From Blasia pusilla (lineage: Eukaryota > Marchantiophyta > Marchantiopsida > Blasiales), in NCBI GenBank assembly GCA_050084515.1, contig CM114274.1, positions 310,001-374,000 on the forward strand: a DNA stretch of 64,000 nt. The letters run 5' to 3'. A program made the translations under genes and the position numbers. This document shows, one piece after another, positions 29,680 through 41,400 of this stretch. The notes beneath the pieces are model-generated. The model saw nothing but the letters and a program-made list of their open reading frames with translations, made no database searches and was not told the DNA's origin. Numbering within the stretch: position 1 is the first letter of the stretch; each line of letters opens with the position of its first letter.

Positions 29680-29891
29680 TCGTCAGACTCAGAGGGGTTG
29701 CCAAAATATGGAAGAGAAAAAAAAAACTTTGAAACTGCTTAATAATTGAACAAAAAAGTGCAAAAAAATTCACACAAAAAGTTTCTTCTCTTCAACCCAA
29801 CGGAAACTCTCTTCAAAAAAAGTATCTATTTCGGTTGAAGGTATTTTCCTCTCTCCTCTCTTCCTCTCTTCCTCTCCTCTGACCGCACCTC
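29680..29891 (+). repeat. E1 right terminus (GAGGTGCGG end)
   Basis: This is the reverse complement of the left ends of E2 (39599) and E3 (59170). It holds a degenerate palindrome (29680-29700), poly-A, an AACCCAACGGAAACTCTC block, a pyrimidine tract and the terminus CCGCACCTC. The 9-bp duplication GGCGAGTAG follows. Confidence 0.75.
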
Positions 29892-29900
29892 GGCGAGTAG

Positions 29901-30612
29901 AGGGGGAGATAGGGCCTACAAAGTCAATACCCCATTTTTCAAAAGGAGCTAGGGGCATGATAGGTACCAAAGGCCACCGCGAGGTTGCCGTGGGTCGACC
30001 TGCTCTTTGACAGGCATCACAACTCTGGATAAAGTTACCTACATCTTTGTACATAGTTGGCCACCAATAACGTGCGGCCAAGATTTTCTTAACGGTTTTT
30101 TTTACCGCATAGTGTCCACCAGAATGAGCCGTATGCATGGCTCTGATGACTTGGGGGATTTCTTCTGCTTCCAAGCATCGTCGATACTCTTCATCCGCAC
30201 CTAATTTGAATAGGATCCCCTGACATATCTCATATGGTCCTATCTTATGTAAGAAAACTGCGCGCTCCTCCGCTGTCATAGGGCCAGGAAGTCGTAGAGT
30301 AATTAAATAACGCAAAATATCCTCATAAAAGGATTGGCACAACCGGACCTCCGTAATCTGGAACAGGTCTTTGTTGGGAAAGGTATCATCGACGGATTGT
30401 GTGAGGTCCGCGTTCGTCATCCTCAACCTGGAAAGAAAATCGGCATTGGTATGCACCTTGCCAGCACGTGTAACCACATCGAATGTGAATTCTTGGAGCA
30501 ACCGGATCCATCGCGCAGTGCAACCTGACAAGTTTGCCTTCACCATTAATGGTCTGAGCGCAAAATGGTCGACATGGAAGACAAATTCGTAACCTAATAA
30601 ATAGTTCTGGAC
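29901..30612 (-). pseudogene. Gypsy RNase H end and integrase N-terminal half (G4)
   Basis: The minus strand starts at the end of RNase H (VMVKANLSGCTARWIRLLQE-like) and LSRLRMTNADL. It then shows the integrase zinc finger: H..H in HTAHSGGHYAVKKTVKKILA and C..C in FIQSCDACQRAG. KWGIDFVGPISPSTRRG follows, with the first catalytic Asp. The rest of integrase is at 6233-6994 beyond E1. This half is open over about 210 codons. The element is the Athila/Tat-like G3 family, and the RT that should precede it is gone, since LTR sequence starts at 30613. Confidence 0.78.
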
Positions 30613-31127
30613 CTTCCCCCTTACTAGTACTTCTGGGGTTCTCCAATAACCCCTCCCCTTTGGGAAAAGAGGGTCAGGCCCTTCATTGTGGCCCTCAACC
30701 CGACTCCACTTACAGTCGTTTTTGGGTCGTATCTCGACCGCTGCTTATGCGTTTGCTGCGATCTTTAATGTGTTTGGATTGGCTCTCCATAAGCTTTCCA
30801 ACGCACCCTTATTTGCTCCAAACGCATCTTGGCCCTAAAAGTTATGGCCATAAATACAGTCCAAAACTCTCAAACGCTAGTGGCGTTCCAAATCCGGATC
30901 TTCCCTTTGGCAACCCACTTCCTAGACTCGACTTCTGTCAAGTCTCATTCCGCGTTTGGTCCAGGTTTCTCAGTCGTAACCATAACACCTGAAATGCGAC
31001 TCCTCGTTCGCGTCTCGTATCTTGTCTCCTCTTTGAGACAACTCCAACACGCAAACCATCTTAGCGTGAGCCCGCTAATGTTCCGATGTTCCGCTTGGCA
31101 CTTGTTTGGTCATGAGGGTTGCGACAC
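30613..31127. repeat. LTR fragment related to G1
   Basis: The sequence from CCCCTTACTAGTACTTCTGG to GAGGGTTGCGACA is a diverged match to the last half of the G1 LTR (7885-8420). It ends in CA directly against E-element exon sequence (CAGATGGTGG). Its first half and left duplication are missing, and it abuts gypsy RNase H on the left. Confidence 0.75.
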
Positions 31128-32285
31128 AGATGGTGGTAGAGCAGTCCGAGCCAGACTCGTGGAGACCAGATAAGTATCTTGACTTTAGGCAGGTGAAGAG
31201 GCAGCATCGAGGAACAAATCGGGTGATTGATTTGGATGAGGAAATTACGCCGCCCAGGTATTCGGGGACCCCGGACCCGTCCCAAATCCGTGATGGAGTT
31301 ACTTCTCCAAAATCGGTGAATGTTTTATTTCAAAAGCCCTCCGTTCTTTGGAAGTTCGCAACATCCTGTCACTAGGTGGTTCAACAATATGGGATTCGGT
31401 AATGGAGGTGGGTTGCAACCTAAAACAAGTGGCATAAATTTCGAGCAACCCAGGCGTGGACCCACTGCAGGCAGGATCTCATGGCATTAGGAGAGCATGC
31501 GGCACTTTCCTAAATAAGAATCAGATAAGGATCGGGCGACCACCGCCTGGGTTTTGGGGACTCAAAACCTTTGATCGCTGCACGAGGACCGGGATCAATT
31601 GAAGTACTTCTTACGCCCAAATGAATCTTGCGCTTTCGAAAGTCTTATCCGGCCGCCATTGGAGCTCCGGGAATACCCCACGATTTGGCCCATCGCGGGC
31701 ACGAATCGCACTCAAGACGAAGTGGACAATCTTACAAGTGCCGGTTTTAGACTCGTAGACGGGGGGAAGTTCGGAGCGTGTTCGCATTACAGAGACCTTT
31801 GCATTTCGTATTCAACCCAAGATTGATGTCAACATGTACCCGGAGAAGGTGGATGATCTCAATCCATTATTTCTGTTTGAGTCTAGAAATGGGGTGAAGA
31901 GAAACAGAATGTGTAGGCCAACGGTGGAGAGAGCAAAGCGAATTGCATCAGCTCGGGAGGCAAAAATGGAGATCATCGCCACGAAAGATGTCTTGAGTGG
32001 CAATGGAATAGGAAGGATGTATTGGGTAAGGAACAACACTGTAAATTCAAGTGTCACAGGGGTGTATGTGGTGCACATATGTTGCTTTCCCACATGTTCA
32101 TGTGATGACTTTGTCCAAAGAGAGACAAGTGGCAAAAGGTATTTCCCTTGTTAGCACATGTACTATGTGTTACTGGTAGTTTTAAGAGAGTCCGAGGTAG
32201 GAGTAGGAATCCACCAACCAATTCTGTCCCTCAAAGAAGTGCTAAGTATTTTAAACAAACCATTTTGAGGATGCAAAATGAGGTT
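31128..32285 (+). pseudogene. MULE transposase, downstream exon with SWIM finger (E4)
   Basis: The frame reads MVVEQSEPDSWRPDKYLDFR, DLDEEITPPRYSGTPDPSQI, then frameshifts through the FESLIRPP segment to MYPEKVDDLNPLFLFESRNG, NRMCRPTVERAKRIASAREA and GIGRMYWVRNNTVNSS. The SWIM-type zinc finger follows: Cys-Ser-Cys at CFPTCSCDDF and, after SGKRYFP, a position where E2 has CKH. Here a stop (tag) replaces the lysine of CKH, truncating the finger at the last ligands. The SWIM domain is normal near the C-terminus of MULE and FAR1-type proteins. Confidence 0.72.
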
Positions 32286-32690
32286 TTAGATTGTACTTTC
32301 ATTTTTCAAGAACCATCACTTTGAGCTTGAGCTCTATTCAGCCCGGGGCAAATGATAGATTTTTTCCAGACCTTGGATGGAAAAAGTGATTGGTTCCACA
32401 CTTATGATTCCACGGATTTTTCAGTTTTCTAAATTTTGTGCAATTTGCAACTTGTCGGACTTAGAGGGGTTGCCAAAATATGGAAGAGGAAAAAAAACTG
32501 TGGGACTGCTTAATATATGAAAAAAAAAGTGCAAAAAAATTCAAACGAAAAGTTTCCTCTCTTCAACCCAACGGAAACTCTCTTAAAAAAAAAGTATCTA
32601 TTTCGGTTGAAGGTAGTTTCCGCTCTCCTCTCTCCTCTCTCCTCTCTTCCTCTCTTTCTCTCCTCTTACTGCCCGTTTCCTAGGGGTCGC
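31128..32690 (+). mobile_element. E4: MULE fragment with transposase 3' end
   Basis: This is an E element in the E1 orientation, starting mid-exon at the LTR fragment and ending about 32690 with a diverged terminus (TTACTGCCCGTTTC instead of TTACCGCACCTC). Immediately beyond is gypsy protease sequence (the KRPLG codons), so E4 was inserted in the protease region of G5. The opposite end is lost. Confidence 0.7.
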
Positions 32691-33410
32691 TTCCAAGACT
32701 GATCCGCAAACCGGAGATACTTCTCGGTGGGCTCGTACTCCGTATATCCTAGTGCCAGAGCTGTCTGTTCTGTCATAATGTTAATTCCGCTTCCTGAGTC
32801 AATGGGAACCTTCTTAATGGCGTGTCCCTCAATCTCCACCTCTACCTCTGGTGCTCCCAAGTCTTCCACTTCGATACAGAACAGATCCACTACTGGTAGA
32901 TGCTTTGAAGACTTCTTGGGTTTTTTACGGCTTATCTTCCATTGTTGCAAAATTTTTCTGACACCGGGTTATCCAGTAATAATTGCAGCAGGGTTATATT
33001 GGCCGGGGTTGACGCCAAGTCCCTGAGTAAGTCGTAGGCTTCTAAGACCAGTGGTGACGTCGCGATGGATTGCATTGCCGAAGTCATTCTGGTTCTCGTC
33101 TGCTCTGGGGTCTTCCTCCCTTCTGGTCCCTAGTCCTGATGCACTTGAGCCCGAACCTGGTCCTCGATATCCTGATGGAAGTACTTAGGGTGACTTCGAT
33201 CGAAGGCCGGGTCAACATCGCCTTTTAGGATGGCCTTCCCGGCGCGGAAGGCGTCGACACCTTTCGTCTTGGGGTCCTTAGCTTCGTGCGAAGACGAAGC
33301 ACCTTTCCTTGCCTTGGGGGTGACGCCGAGAATTTCTTTGCTGTTTTCCCAAGCTGCAAACCTGCAATCACCAAGCAACAAAACAAGAAAGACTACAAGC
33401 TGCAACGCTT
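32691..33410 (-). pseudogene. Gypsy gag-protease fragment (G5)
   Basis: The minus strand first gives AFRAGKAILKGDVDPAFDRS and HPKYFHQDIEDQVRAQ (33405-33130), then the protease: EGHAIKKVPIDSGSGINIMT (active-site DSG) and YTEYEPTEKYLRFADQSWKR, ending at the E4 insertion. Both match G3 at 52900-53490. G5 and G4 are probably one old element: gag-protease here, RNase H-integrase at 30612-29901, with the RT deleted where E4 and the LTR fragment now sit. A frameshift separates the two segments. Confidence 0.75.
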
Positions 33411-35081
33411 AACAACTCAACCTCCCGGCGCGCCACCAAACCTCTCGGAGTTTGGCTCCGGCTTTACCCACTCACACTCTCTGATTTCTAATCACCAGGG
33501 CTCAATTCTTTGCATTAGGAGCACTCCAGGGAACCACACTCAGAACTCAGCCAGCCAACCTGATTTCGACGGTGCTTCCGCGTGACTCACTACAATGCTC
33601 AACTAAAGAACTTCACTCTCTCACTCCAAGGCCACGACACTCTAATCCAAATGAACCTGAGTTGAAAGCAATCTGATCTAGCTTCAAACACCTCTCCTGC
33701 AATCTTGCCCCAGCTTGCTTGCTCTATCCTACTCAACCAAGCGCTACACTCCACCTCCCGAGACTCCGCCTTGAGCTTACAGGTCGCGCGATCCTCGATT
33801 TCACAGCACCCCTTCCTCTTTGCGCATGAACTCTGATCGCTACAGATCTGATCTCACTGCGTGCAACCCTGCAATGGAAGCGCCTACTTCCCAGCTTTTC
33901 AACGCGTGCAAGAACTCCAAAAACGGCCCTCGTTTCAACCCCCGTCTTGCGGTTATACTGAACTCGACTCCTGTCGGGTTCCGAGACTGCCGCGGCGGTT
34001 CGGCTCTTTCACGCTTCGCGACTAGGACGTACTCCCGTACCCGAACTCGCGCCCGGTTCCGAGTACTCACGGCGGTCCACCTGACCTTGACTGATCTTCC
34101 TCTACTTGCTGCGGTTCTAGATACCACTACACACTTTGCGGCGCCGACTCCTTGGGCGGCGGTTTTGGCGGCCGCCCCAATTAGCTCCGCGACAACCTTA
34201 TTTATCTCGCCCCTCATTCTCGACAAGTATAGACGCAACCTAGACCTTGTAAAAATGCAACCTAGACTTTGGCGCATGGCTGACTCTGAGTGGCGTCTTT
34301 CCTAGTGATCTCGTCATAGCCCGTTTTCAAGTAAACAACGGTGATCGGCAATACCTGGTGGCAGCGTGCTTGGGTTCGCGGGTTCAGAATATACTCCGCG
34401 ACACTCTCCCCAACAAGCAAAAGATCTCAACCTTGAGATCTGAAGATCCACCATTGCACCACCTGCAATCACCACGTTGTTTGGGAGCGAGTTTGAGTCC
34501 ATGATGGGGGGTGTCCCATAACCTGCCCGCCATCAGGGAGCAACTCCAACCTCCTTGCTGCGCTCACAAGCGCCAGTTAGGAAGGCCTTGGCCCTCATCG
34601 CCAAGATGTGGCTTCAAGCGGGAATCAGGTCATCAGGACTGGTTACCTTCCTGACCTTGGGGATCATCGGGACTGGTTACCTTCCTGATCTCAGGATCAT
34701 CGGGACTGGCTACCTTCCTAATCCGTGGTGCTCCTTTGATGAGGAGTCTTGGTCATCCGAGGCTGGTTACTCGCGATGACGGCGCTTGTCTCCTTCTAGC
34801 GTCAGGGTCGAATCGTCATTCGAACCAGCCAACCTTCACCCATCTTGGACATGGCTGCCTAGGCAATTCTTCCGGGTCCCTTATTTCCGAGACGTAGGCG
34901 CGTGATCAATGGGCGACGGGCTGGCCCGTATAGAGGTGTGTCTATAGCTATGTGAGGTCAAGCTGATCAGGCCGCCCCATTGCACTGGTCATCAACACCC
35001 TGATTTCCTGCACCACCCGCCTCCACCAACCACCGTCCGAACCTCGTTAGCGTTCAACGTTGGTCTGCCGCGCTCTTGGAC
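33411..35081. other. Non-coding interval, probably LTR or leader sequence
   Basis: I find no conserved protein here. An open frame of 161 codons at 33820-34305 has no recognisable motif. A minisatellite lies at about 34627-34735, and TGGTGGCAGCGTGCTTGGG at about 34357 looks loosely like a tRNA primer site. Lying just downstream of the G2 pol (minus), it likely contains G2's 3' LTR, but I could not find a second copy to define ends. Confidence 0.35.
34627..34735 (+). repeat. Minisatellite, about 34-bp unit, three copies
   Basis: ATCATCGGGACTGGTTACC followed by TTCCTGA recurs three times with small changes (TCATCAGGACTGG at first, ACTGGCTACC at last). The unit is about 33-36 bp. Confidence 0.75.
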
Positions 35082-38000
35082 TCAATCTCTTCTGGTCCGC
35101 TTACGCTTGGTTTCCAACCAGGGTTTGAGTAGAATACTCATTTGATGCCAAGGAAGCGCCTTCAGCGGTTCCCAAGTAGCCTCCGCCCCCACTGGAGCGG
35201 CCCATTGGCATAGAAACTCTTGCTGAAACCGACCTTCATGATCCGCAACCACGCGCTCCTTGAGTATCTCCTCCACTTGCATACCCTGCAATTCTCGTAA
35301 TGCCTCCAAAACAGGGTGCCACTTTTGTTCTCTAGTGGAGAATCAGTCAAAATCATCCACAAACTCTTTTAACAAGGAAACATGGAAGACTGGATGATAA
35401 CTTTTCATAGTGGCAGGCAACTGCAATTCATATGCCACTTTGGAGACTCGCCTCAACACAGTGTAAGGTCCCGCCCAGCGGAGTACCAACTTCCGCACAT
35501 GGCCCACAGGGAAATGAAAATTCTTTGTTTTCAACCAAACCTTATCGCCAACTTGAAACTCAACATCTCTTCTATGCTGGTTGGCTTGTTTGGCGTACCG
35601 TCTCTGAGCACGCGCCATGTTAGCTTTGGCGAGATCCAACACAAATCCATTCACATTCAAAAACTCATCGACTTTGGGCTTGGCCGGCGCCCTAGGTCGC
35701 TCTTCCTCGTTCCACATGGACAAAGCTAAGGGCGTTAGCGGAGGATGGCGGCTTCGATAGACCACCTCAAATGGAGCTAATCCTGTGGCGAAGTGGCGGC
35801 TGGAGTTATAGGCAAATTCCAGCAAAGTTAGATGGTTCACCCAATCTGTTTGATCGCCAACAATATAGTTGCGCAAGCCTTGTTCCACAACCTGGTTCAC
35901 GCGTTCAGTTTGGCCGTTCGTTTGCGGATGATAGGCGGTACTAAACTTAAGATTAGTTCCTAGGCGCGTGAACAGTTGCGTCCAAAATTCAGAGGTGAAC
36001 CTCGCATCTTTGTCAGTCACAATGTCTCGTGGGAGCCCATGCAATCGAAACACATGCGTCAGGAATAACTCAGAGGTACCCGCGGCAGTGATGGTTTCCT
36101 GGCAAGGTACAAAGTGAGCTTGCTTGCTGAACCGATCGCACACTACCCAAATGGTGTCACATCCATCAATCATGGGGAGTCCAACCACAAAATCCATGCT
36201 CAATGACTCCCAAATGCCTTCGGGAATGGGCAGCGGGTGAAGTAATCCCGCTGGTTTTCTATAATCTGCTCGATGTTGTTGACATGCAACACATGAAGAT
36301 ACAAAATCGCTCACGTCTGAACTCAGCATGGGCCACCAAAATTCGCTTCTAACGCGTTCAAGTGTCCGCTCTCTACCTCCATGGGCAGCAAGCTCACAGT
36401 CATGACATTCTACCAAAATCTGCGTTCTAAGCTCGCCGGCCGGCACATATATCCGGTCTTGTTTAAATAGCCAAATCCTATTGCGACACTCTAACTTTTT
36501 GGCCTTGCTGTTCGCGGGCGCCATTAGCCGCCACTCAGTGGCTTGCTGATCTCCCTCGGTGCCGCTGCGAATCCGATCGAGTAGATCCTGTTCCACAAGC
36601 CGAGACACCAGCAGGTTAACTTTGCGGCTCAAGGCGTCGGCGGGAACATGTTCCTTGCCTTTCTTGTAGCGCCATATTACATGAAACCGCGAGAGTTCTA
36701 GCTGCCATCGAACCTGTTTTGGAGAGAGTCGCGGTTGGGTTTGGAAGTAAGTGTTGGCAATGTTATCAGTAACAATGGTGACTTGGCTCGGTAATAAGTA
36801 ATGCTGCCATCGCTTCAAGCAATAGATTACTGCATACATCTCCTTCTCATGGGCGGCCCAACGAACTTTCACTTCGCTGAGTTTGTGTGATTCGTAGGCA
36901 ACGGGACGGCCGTTTTGCATCAACACTCCGCCAATCGCCAAGTTTGACGCGTCCGTGTGAATCTCGAAAGGTTCACCTAACTTGGGCAGCGCCAACACAG
37001 GTTCGGTGCTAAGGACCTGTTTCAATTGGAGAAACGCCCAGTCCCGTTCAGGCGTCCAGCAGAACGCTGCATTCTTCTTGGTGAGTTCATGGAGTGGGCC
37101 CACTATTCCGGAAAACATGTTCACATGTTTACGAAAAGAAGTTGCTAAACCTAGAAATGACTTCAACTCAGGCACGTTTCGGGGTTGGGGCCACTCAATC
37201 AGTGTTCGAATCTTGGCGTGATTTGGGTGAACGCCGTCCTCATCTATGAGACACTCTAAAAAAACTACATTTTGCTGTCCGAAAGAGCACTTGCTCTTCT
37301 TGACATACGGTTTCTCCTTTCGAAGTCTTCTCATAACCTCTTCGACATCCAAGAGGTGTTGTGCCCAGGTTGGGGAGAACACTATGATATCGTCCAAGTA
37401 GACAATCACGCATACATCCAAAAAATCCCTAAACACATCGTTCATGAGCGTACAAAATGTGGCGGGGGCGTTGGTTAAGCCGAAGGGTAACACCACATAC
37501 TCGTAAAGACCATACCGAGTTCTGGTCGCCGTCTTGAACTCATCTCCTTCAGCAATCCAAATCTGATGGTAGCCCGATCTGAGATCGAGTTTTGTGAAGA
37601 ACCTCCCTGTGGCGAGCCTATCCATAGTCTCGTCCATCAGCGGAAGTGGATAGCGGTTCTTAACAGTCACCTTGTTAAGAGCGCAATAACCGCCACACAT
37701 CCGAAGTGTCCCATCCTTCTTCGCCACAAAAAGAATTGGGGCAGCGTATGGCGACACACTGAGTCAAATGTGATTCTTGTTCAACAGATCATTTAGCTGG
37801 GCTTTGAGTTCTTCCATCTCATTGCACGTCATGCGGCAACCTCGCCCCATGCTAGGGATATCTGCGCCCGGCTGAATCTCGATCTTGTGATCAAGCCCGC
37901 GCCTAGGCGGCAATTCAGGCGGGAGTTCTTTGGGCATTAAATCAGCGTATCGCTCCAGCAAGGCATGCATATCGGGATGAAGCGGGGCGTCTTCCGGTTT

Positions 38001-38114
38001 TAAGTGAGGGCGTTCAGATTCTAACGGGGCTTGTGACAGCAAAACCGTCCAAGCCTCATCTGCAGTTTTTAGGAGTTTGTCAAACTGACGCGCGGAGCAA
38101 ACCTGGTGGGTTAT
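35082..38114 (-). pseudogene. G2 chromovirus pol: RT-RNase H-integrase-chromodomain
   Basis: The longest open frame in the window (37757-35343, 804 codons) encodes most of a Ty3/gypsy pol. RT has FFTKLDLRSGYHQI (about residue 57) and VYLDDIIVFS (about 120), so the catalytic aspartates are kept, though the usual CVDYRALN box reads CGGYCALN. RNase H (HTDASNLAIGG, about 266), the integrase HHCC finger (AAHGGRERTLERVR, CVACQQH) and all three DDE residues (SMDFVVGLP, IVTDKDARF, GQTERVNQ) follow. A chromodomain lies at 35309-35082 in another frame. Upstream, the RT start (38126-37764) is separated by a TGA at a CGA-type codon. Gag and protease are absent, cut by the LTR at 38115. Confidence 0.88.
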
Positions 38115-39293
38115 TGTGATACCCACAATTTTATACTTTGGAAGAAATGTATCTTTTTATTGAACAAAGACTCTTGTACATTATGGTTTGGATTATTATA
38201 TGCAATTATGGAGAAGAACGAGTAAGATTCAAGTGAATCACGAAGCTCCTAAGACAAGGCAGAGAGATGGAAGATCGAGGATTTGCCTTAGAGGAGAGTC
38301 AAAAGCCGTAACGAAGTATAAAGGATCAACGCGAAGCTTAGCGGAGCTCAACGAAGCTCTGTACACGAAGTACTTTGCTCTTAAACGAAGCACAAAGAGC
38401 GAAGAGCGAAGCACGAAGAGAATGAAGAATGAAGAGCTTCGTCCTCCGAAAATTCAGCGCAACGAAGCTCAGTATGATTGTGATTCGAACCGGCACATAG
38501 TTAAAATAGTTAGCCTAGGAAGAAGCGCAACCCTTTGTATCAGATAGACAGTTAAGACAATTTTGTTCTCCGGATTCTTAGGGACCATCGGAAAAGGAAC
38601 GCACACCATGGATCTAGGTAGTTACAAATATTGAAGAGACACCAACTTCATCAAGAACGCTTCGGATCTTAGAAACGCTCCTACTCTCGAGAATATTTAA
38701 GAAACAGGACAGAAGCTACAATCATCATTCGCTCATGAAGTCCTTATGCTGTAGGAATGGTCCGAGCAAGAGAGTTGTACCCTCTCGAGCTTGTATATAC
38801 TTTGGAGTCTTCCCATTCTTGATGGAGTAGTAAAGCAATCATTCATTCATTCTGATGTGCGATGCTTATGTCTGAGTATTCTTTTTGGGTCTGCACAGTG
38901 AAGAGTGAATCATGAGAACCTTTCTCATCAATGGAATAATCAACATAGAGTTGTATGAAATCTATTTGACAGAGAGTAACCTGCCAAGACGGATTGAGTT
39001 CCAAAAGTAGGAGAAGCCAACTTTATTCTTGAGATCTCTGTGAGGTTCCGAGATGTCGAGAGAACAATTTTCCTGAGCGTACTTTAAATTCCACTAGAGA
39101 GAATTGAAGAAGAAAACATAGGTACTAAGAAAGATCGGAAAATGTTACTGGAATGCTACATTTGAATTACATAATCAACCACACTACTTTTACAACATAA
39201 TAATCACTTTATCCTCTCTTTTCATCCAACAATGATCCTCTTGGGGATCGAACTCTACAAATGATTGTAAATAAGAAACACTTGGACATTACA
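38115..39293 (+). repeat. G3 5' LTR
   Basis: The 1179-bp LTR runs from TGTGATACCCAC to GGACATTACA. Positions 38320-38470 are crowded with CGAAGC and GAAGCTC words. It interrupts the 5' end of G2 pol. Confidence 0.9.
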
Positions 39294-39310
39294 TATAGTC
39301 GAAGACTTTT

Positions 39311-39330
39311 TGGCGCCGCTGCCGGGGATC
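39311..39330 (+). promoter_or_regulatory. G3 primer-binding site (tRNA-Asp type)
   Basis: TGGCGCCGCTGCCGGGGATC lies 17 bases after the LTR. Athila- and Tat-lineage elements of plants commonly use TGGCGCCGTTGCCGGGG, one base different. Confidence 0.8.
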
Positions 39331-39598
39331 ATATCCTTGGCTGAGAAGGGAGAGAGAGACCCATGGGGAATCAAGGTGCGGGGAAAGAAGCTTCGCCCCT
39401 AGACGACCCAACAATCTAGTTCTTACTAAAGACCATCTGCTAGCTCTAGCGACCCCCGTAAGACATTGGATGCTTGAAGATAACAATAAATTTGATGCAT
39501 TGGTGCTAGAGAAAATAGACCAACTAATTAGAATGGTCAAAGAACCAGTCGCCGAACGGTGCTTCGCCCATGGACGATAGTTGTACTTGGTGAAAACC

Positions 39599-39850
39599 GA
39601 GGTGCGGTAAGAGGAGAGGAAGAGAGGAGAGAGGAGAGAGGAGAGAGGAAACTACCTTCATCCGAAATAGAGACTTTTTTTTGAAGAGAGTTTCCGTTGG
39701 GTTGAAGAGAGGAAATTTTTTGTGTGAATTTTTTTGCACTTTTTTGTTCATTTATTAAACAATCCCACAGTTTTTTTTTCCTCTTCCATATTTTGGCAAC
39801 CCCTGTGAGTCCGACGAGTTGCAAATTGCACAAAATTTAGAAAACTGAAA
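39599..39850 (+). repeat. E2 left terminus (GAGGTGCGG end)
   Basis: GAGGTGCGGTAAGAGG is followed by (GAGAGGA) repeats to 39650, then a CGAAATAGAGAC/poly-T block and a degenerate palindrome (about 39798-39826). Homologous ends are at 59170, at 29891 (inverted) and at 32690 (inverted). Confidence 0.8.
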
Positions 39851-39944
39851 AATCAGTGGAATCATAAGTGTGGAACCAATCACTTTTTCCATCCAAGGTC
39901 TGGAAAAAATCTATCATTTGCCCCGCGCTTAATAGAGTTCAAGC

Positions 39945-41400
39945 TCAAAGTGAAGGTTGAAGAAAAATAAAAGTACAATCTAAAACCTCATTTTGCATCC
40001 TCAAAGTGGTTTGTTTAAAATACTTCGCACTTCTTTGAGGGACAGAATTGGTTGGTGGATTCCTACTCCTACCTCCGACTCTCTTAAAACTACCAAAGAA
40101 CACATAGTACATGTGCTTACAAGGGAAATACCTTTTGCCACTTGTCTCTCTTTGGACAAAGTCATCACATGAACATGTGGGAAAGCAACAGATGTGCACC
40201 ACATACACCCCTGTGACACTTGAATTTACAGTGTTGTTCCTTACCCAATACATCCTTCCTATTCCATTGCCACTCAAGACATCTTTCGTGGCGATGATCT
40301 CCATTTTTGCCTCCCGAGCTGATGCAATTCGCTTTGCTCTCTCCACCGTTGGCCTACACATTCTGTTTCTCTTCACCCCATTTCTAGACTCAAATAGAAA
40401 TAATGGATTGAGATCATCCACCTTCTCCGGGTACATGTTGACATCAATCTTGGGTTGAATATGAAATGCGAAGGTCTCTGTAATGCGAACATGCTCTGAA
40501 CTTCCCCCGTCTACGAGTCTGAAACTAACACTTGTAAGATTGTCCACTTCGTCTTGAGTGCAGTTCGTGCCAGCGGCGATGGGCCAAATCGTGGGGGTAT
40601 TCCCGAGAGCTCCAATGGCAGCCGGATAAGACTTCCGGAAAGCGCAAGATTCATTTGGGCAGAAGAAGTACTTCAATTGATCCCGGTCCTCGTAAACGAT
40701 CAAAGGTTTTGAGTCCCCAAACCCGTGGAGAGGTCGTCGATCCTTGTATGATTCTTATTTAGGAAAGTGCCGCATGCTCTCCTAATGCCATCATATCCTG
40801 CCCTGCAGGTGGGTCCACGTCCTGGGTTGCTCCGAGATATATGCCACCGTTTTAGGTTGCAATCCACCTCCATTACCGGAATCCCATATTGTTGAACCAC
40901 CCCAATGACAGGATGTTGCGAACTTCCAGCAACGGAGGGCTTTTGAAATAAAACATTCACTGATTTTGGAGAAGTAACTCCATCACGGATTTGGGACGGG
41001 TCCGGGGTCCCCGAATACCTGGGCGGTGTTATTTCCTCATCCAAATCAATCACTGGATTTGTTCCTCGATGCTGCCTCTTCACCGCTCAAGTCAAGATAC
41101 TTATCTGGTCTCCACGAGTCTCGTTCGGATCGCTCTACCACCATCTCAGTATGGGACGTCTTGAAACCCGCCCACGAATATCCCCACCAATGTGTACGTC
41201 TTGCTCGAGTGGAGTTCTAGCTACGCACCGGTTGAAGGCTTCAACATACAATTTTTCATCACAGATCTCACGGCCATACGACATAGAGCTCGTGAGATCG
41301 ACGGCCCTTTTCCTTTTGTTATGCCTTTTGTGAGAAAGATATGGGATGTGCAGACTATAGCATTGCTCTTGCCTGGTCTTGTTGGCATGCCTCCATAAGT
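39945..41400 (-). pseudogene. MULE transposase, downstream exon with SWIM finger (E2)
   Basis: The minus strand reads LTKGITKGKGPSI-like sequence (41330), EQDVHIGGDIRGRVSRR and VIDLDEEITPPRYSGTPDPS. The SWIM part then lies in one open frame, 40703-39945: QLKYFFCPNESCAFRKSYPA, NMYPEKVDDLNPLFLFESRN and VYVVHICCFPTCSCDDFVQR. After SGKRYFP the Cys-Lys-His closes a C-x-C...C-x-H SWIM finger with all four ligands. The protein ends FLQPSL. This is the most complete SWIM exon in the window. Frameshifts near 41280 and 41150, and the gap in the upstream exon, still disable the gene. Confidence 0.75.

Larger units (their letters stand above)
6995..29891 (-). mobile_element. E1: composite giant MULE with 9-bp target duplication
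   Basis: The left end begins GGGGGCTGG at 6995 and the right end finishes CCGCACCTC at 29891. Flanks are GGCAAGTAG (6986-6994) and GGCGAGTAG (29892-29900), a 9-bp duplication with one mismatch. The gypsy integrase frame resumes across the gap. Inside, from the left, are a complete chromovirus (7392-14782), tail modules and the last methyltransferase exons, a second MULE terminus at 17366 followed by a second set of the same exons, the ParB exon, the divergent region, and the transposase on the plus strand. It is therefore one element with a nested partial copy. Confidence 0.8.

Noticed and set aside
33820-34305. 161-codon open frame beginning MRMNSDRYRSD
   Set aside because: No recognisable domain, Arg/Thr-rich composition, lies in probable LTR or leader sequence, and its reverse strand is equally open.
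34357-34380. Primer-binding site TGGTGGCAGCGTGCTTGGG for a second gypsy element
   Set aside because: The spacing in the implied tRNA end does not fit a standard acceptor stem, and no LTR boundary could be found beside it.
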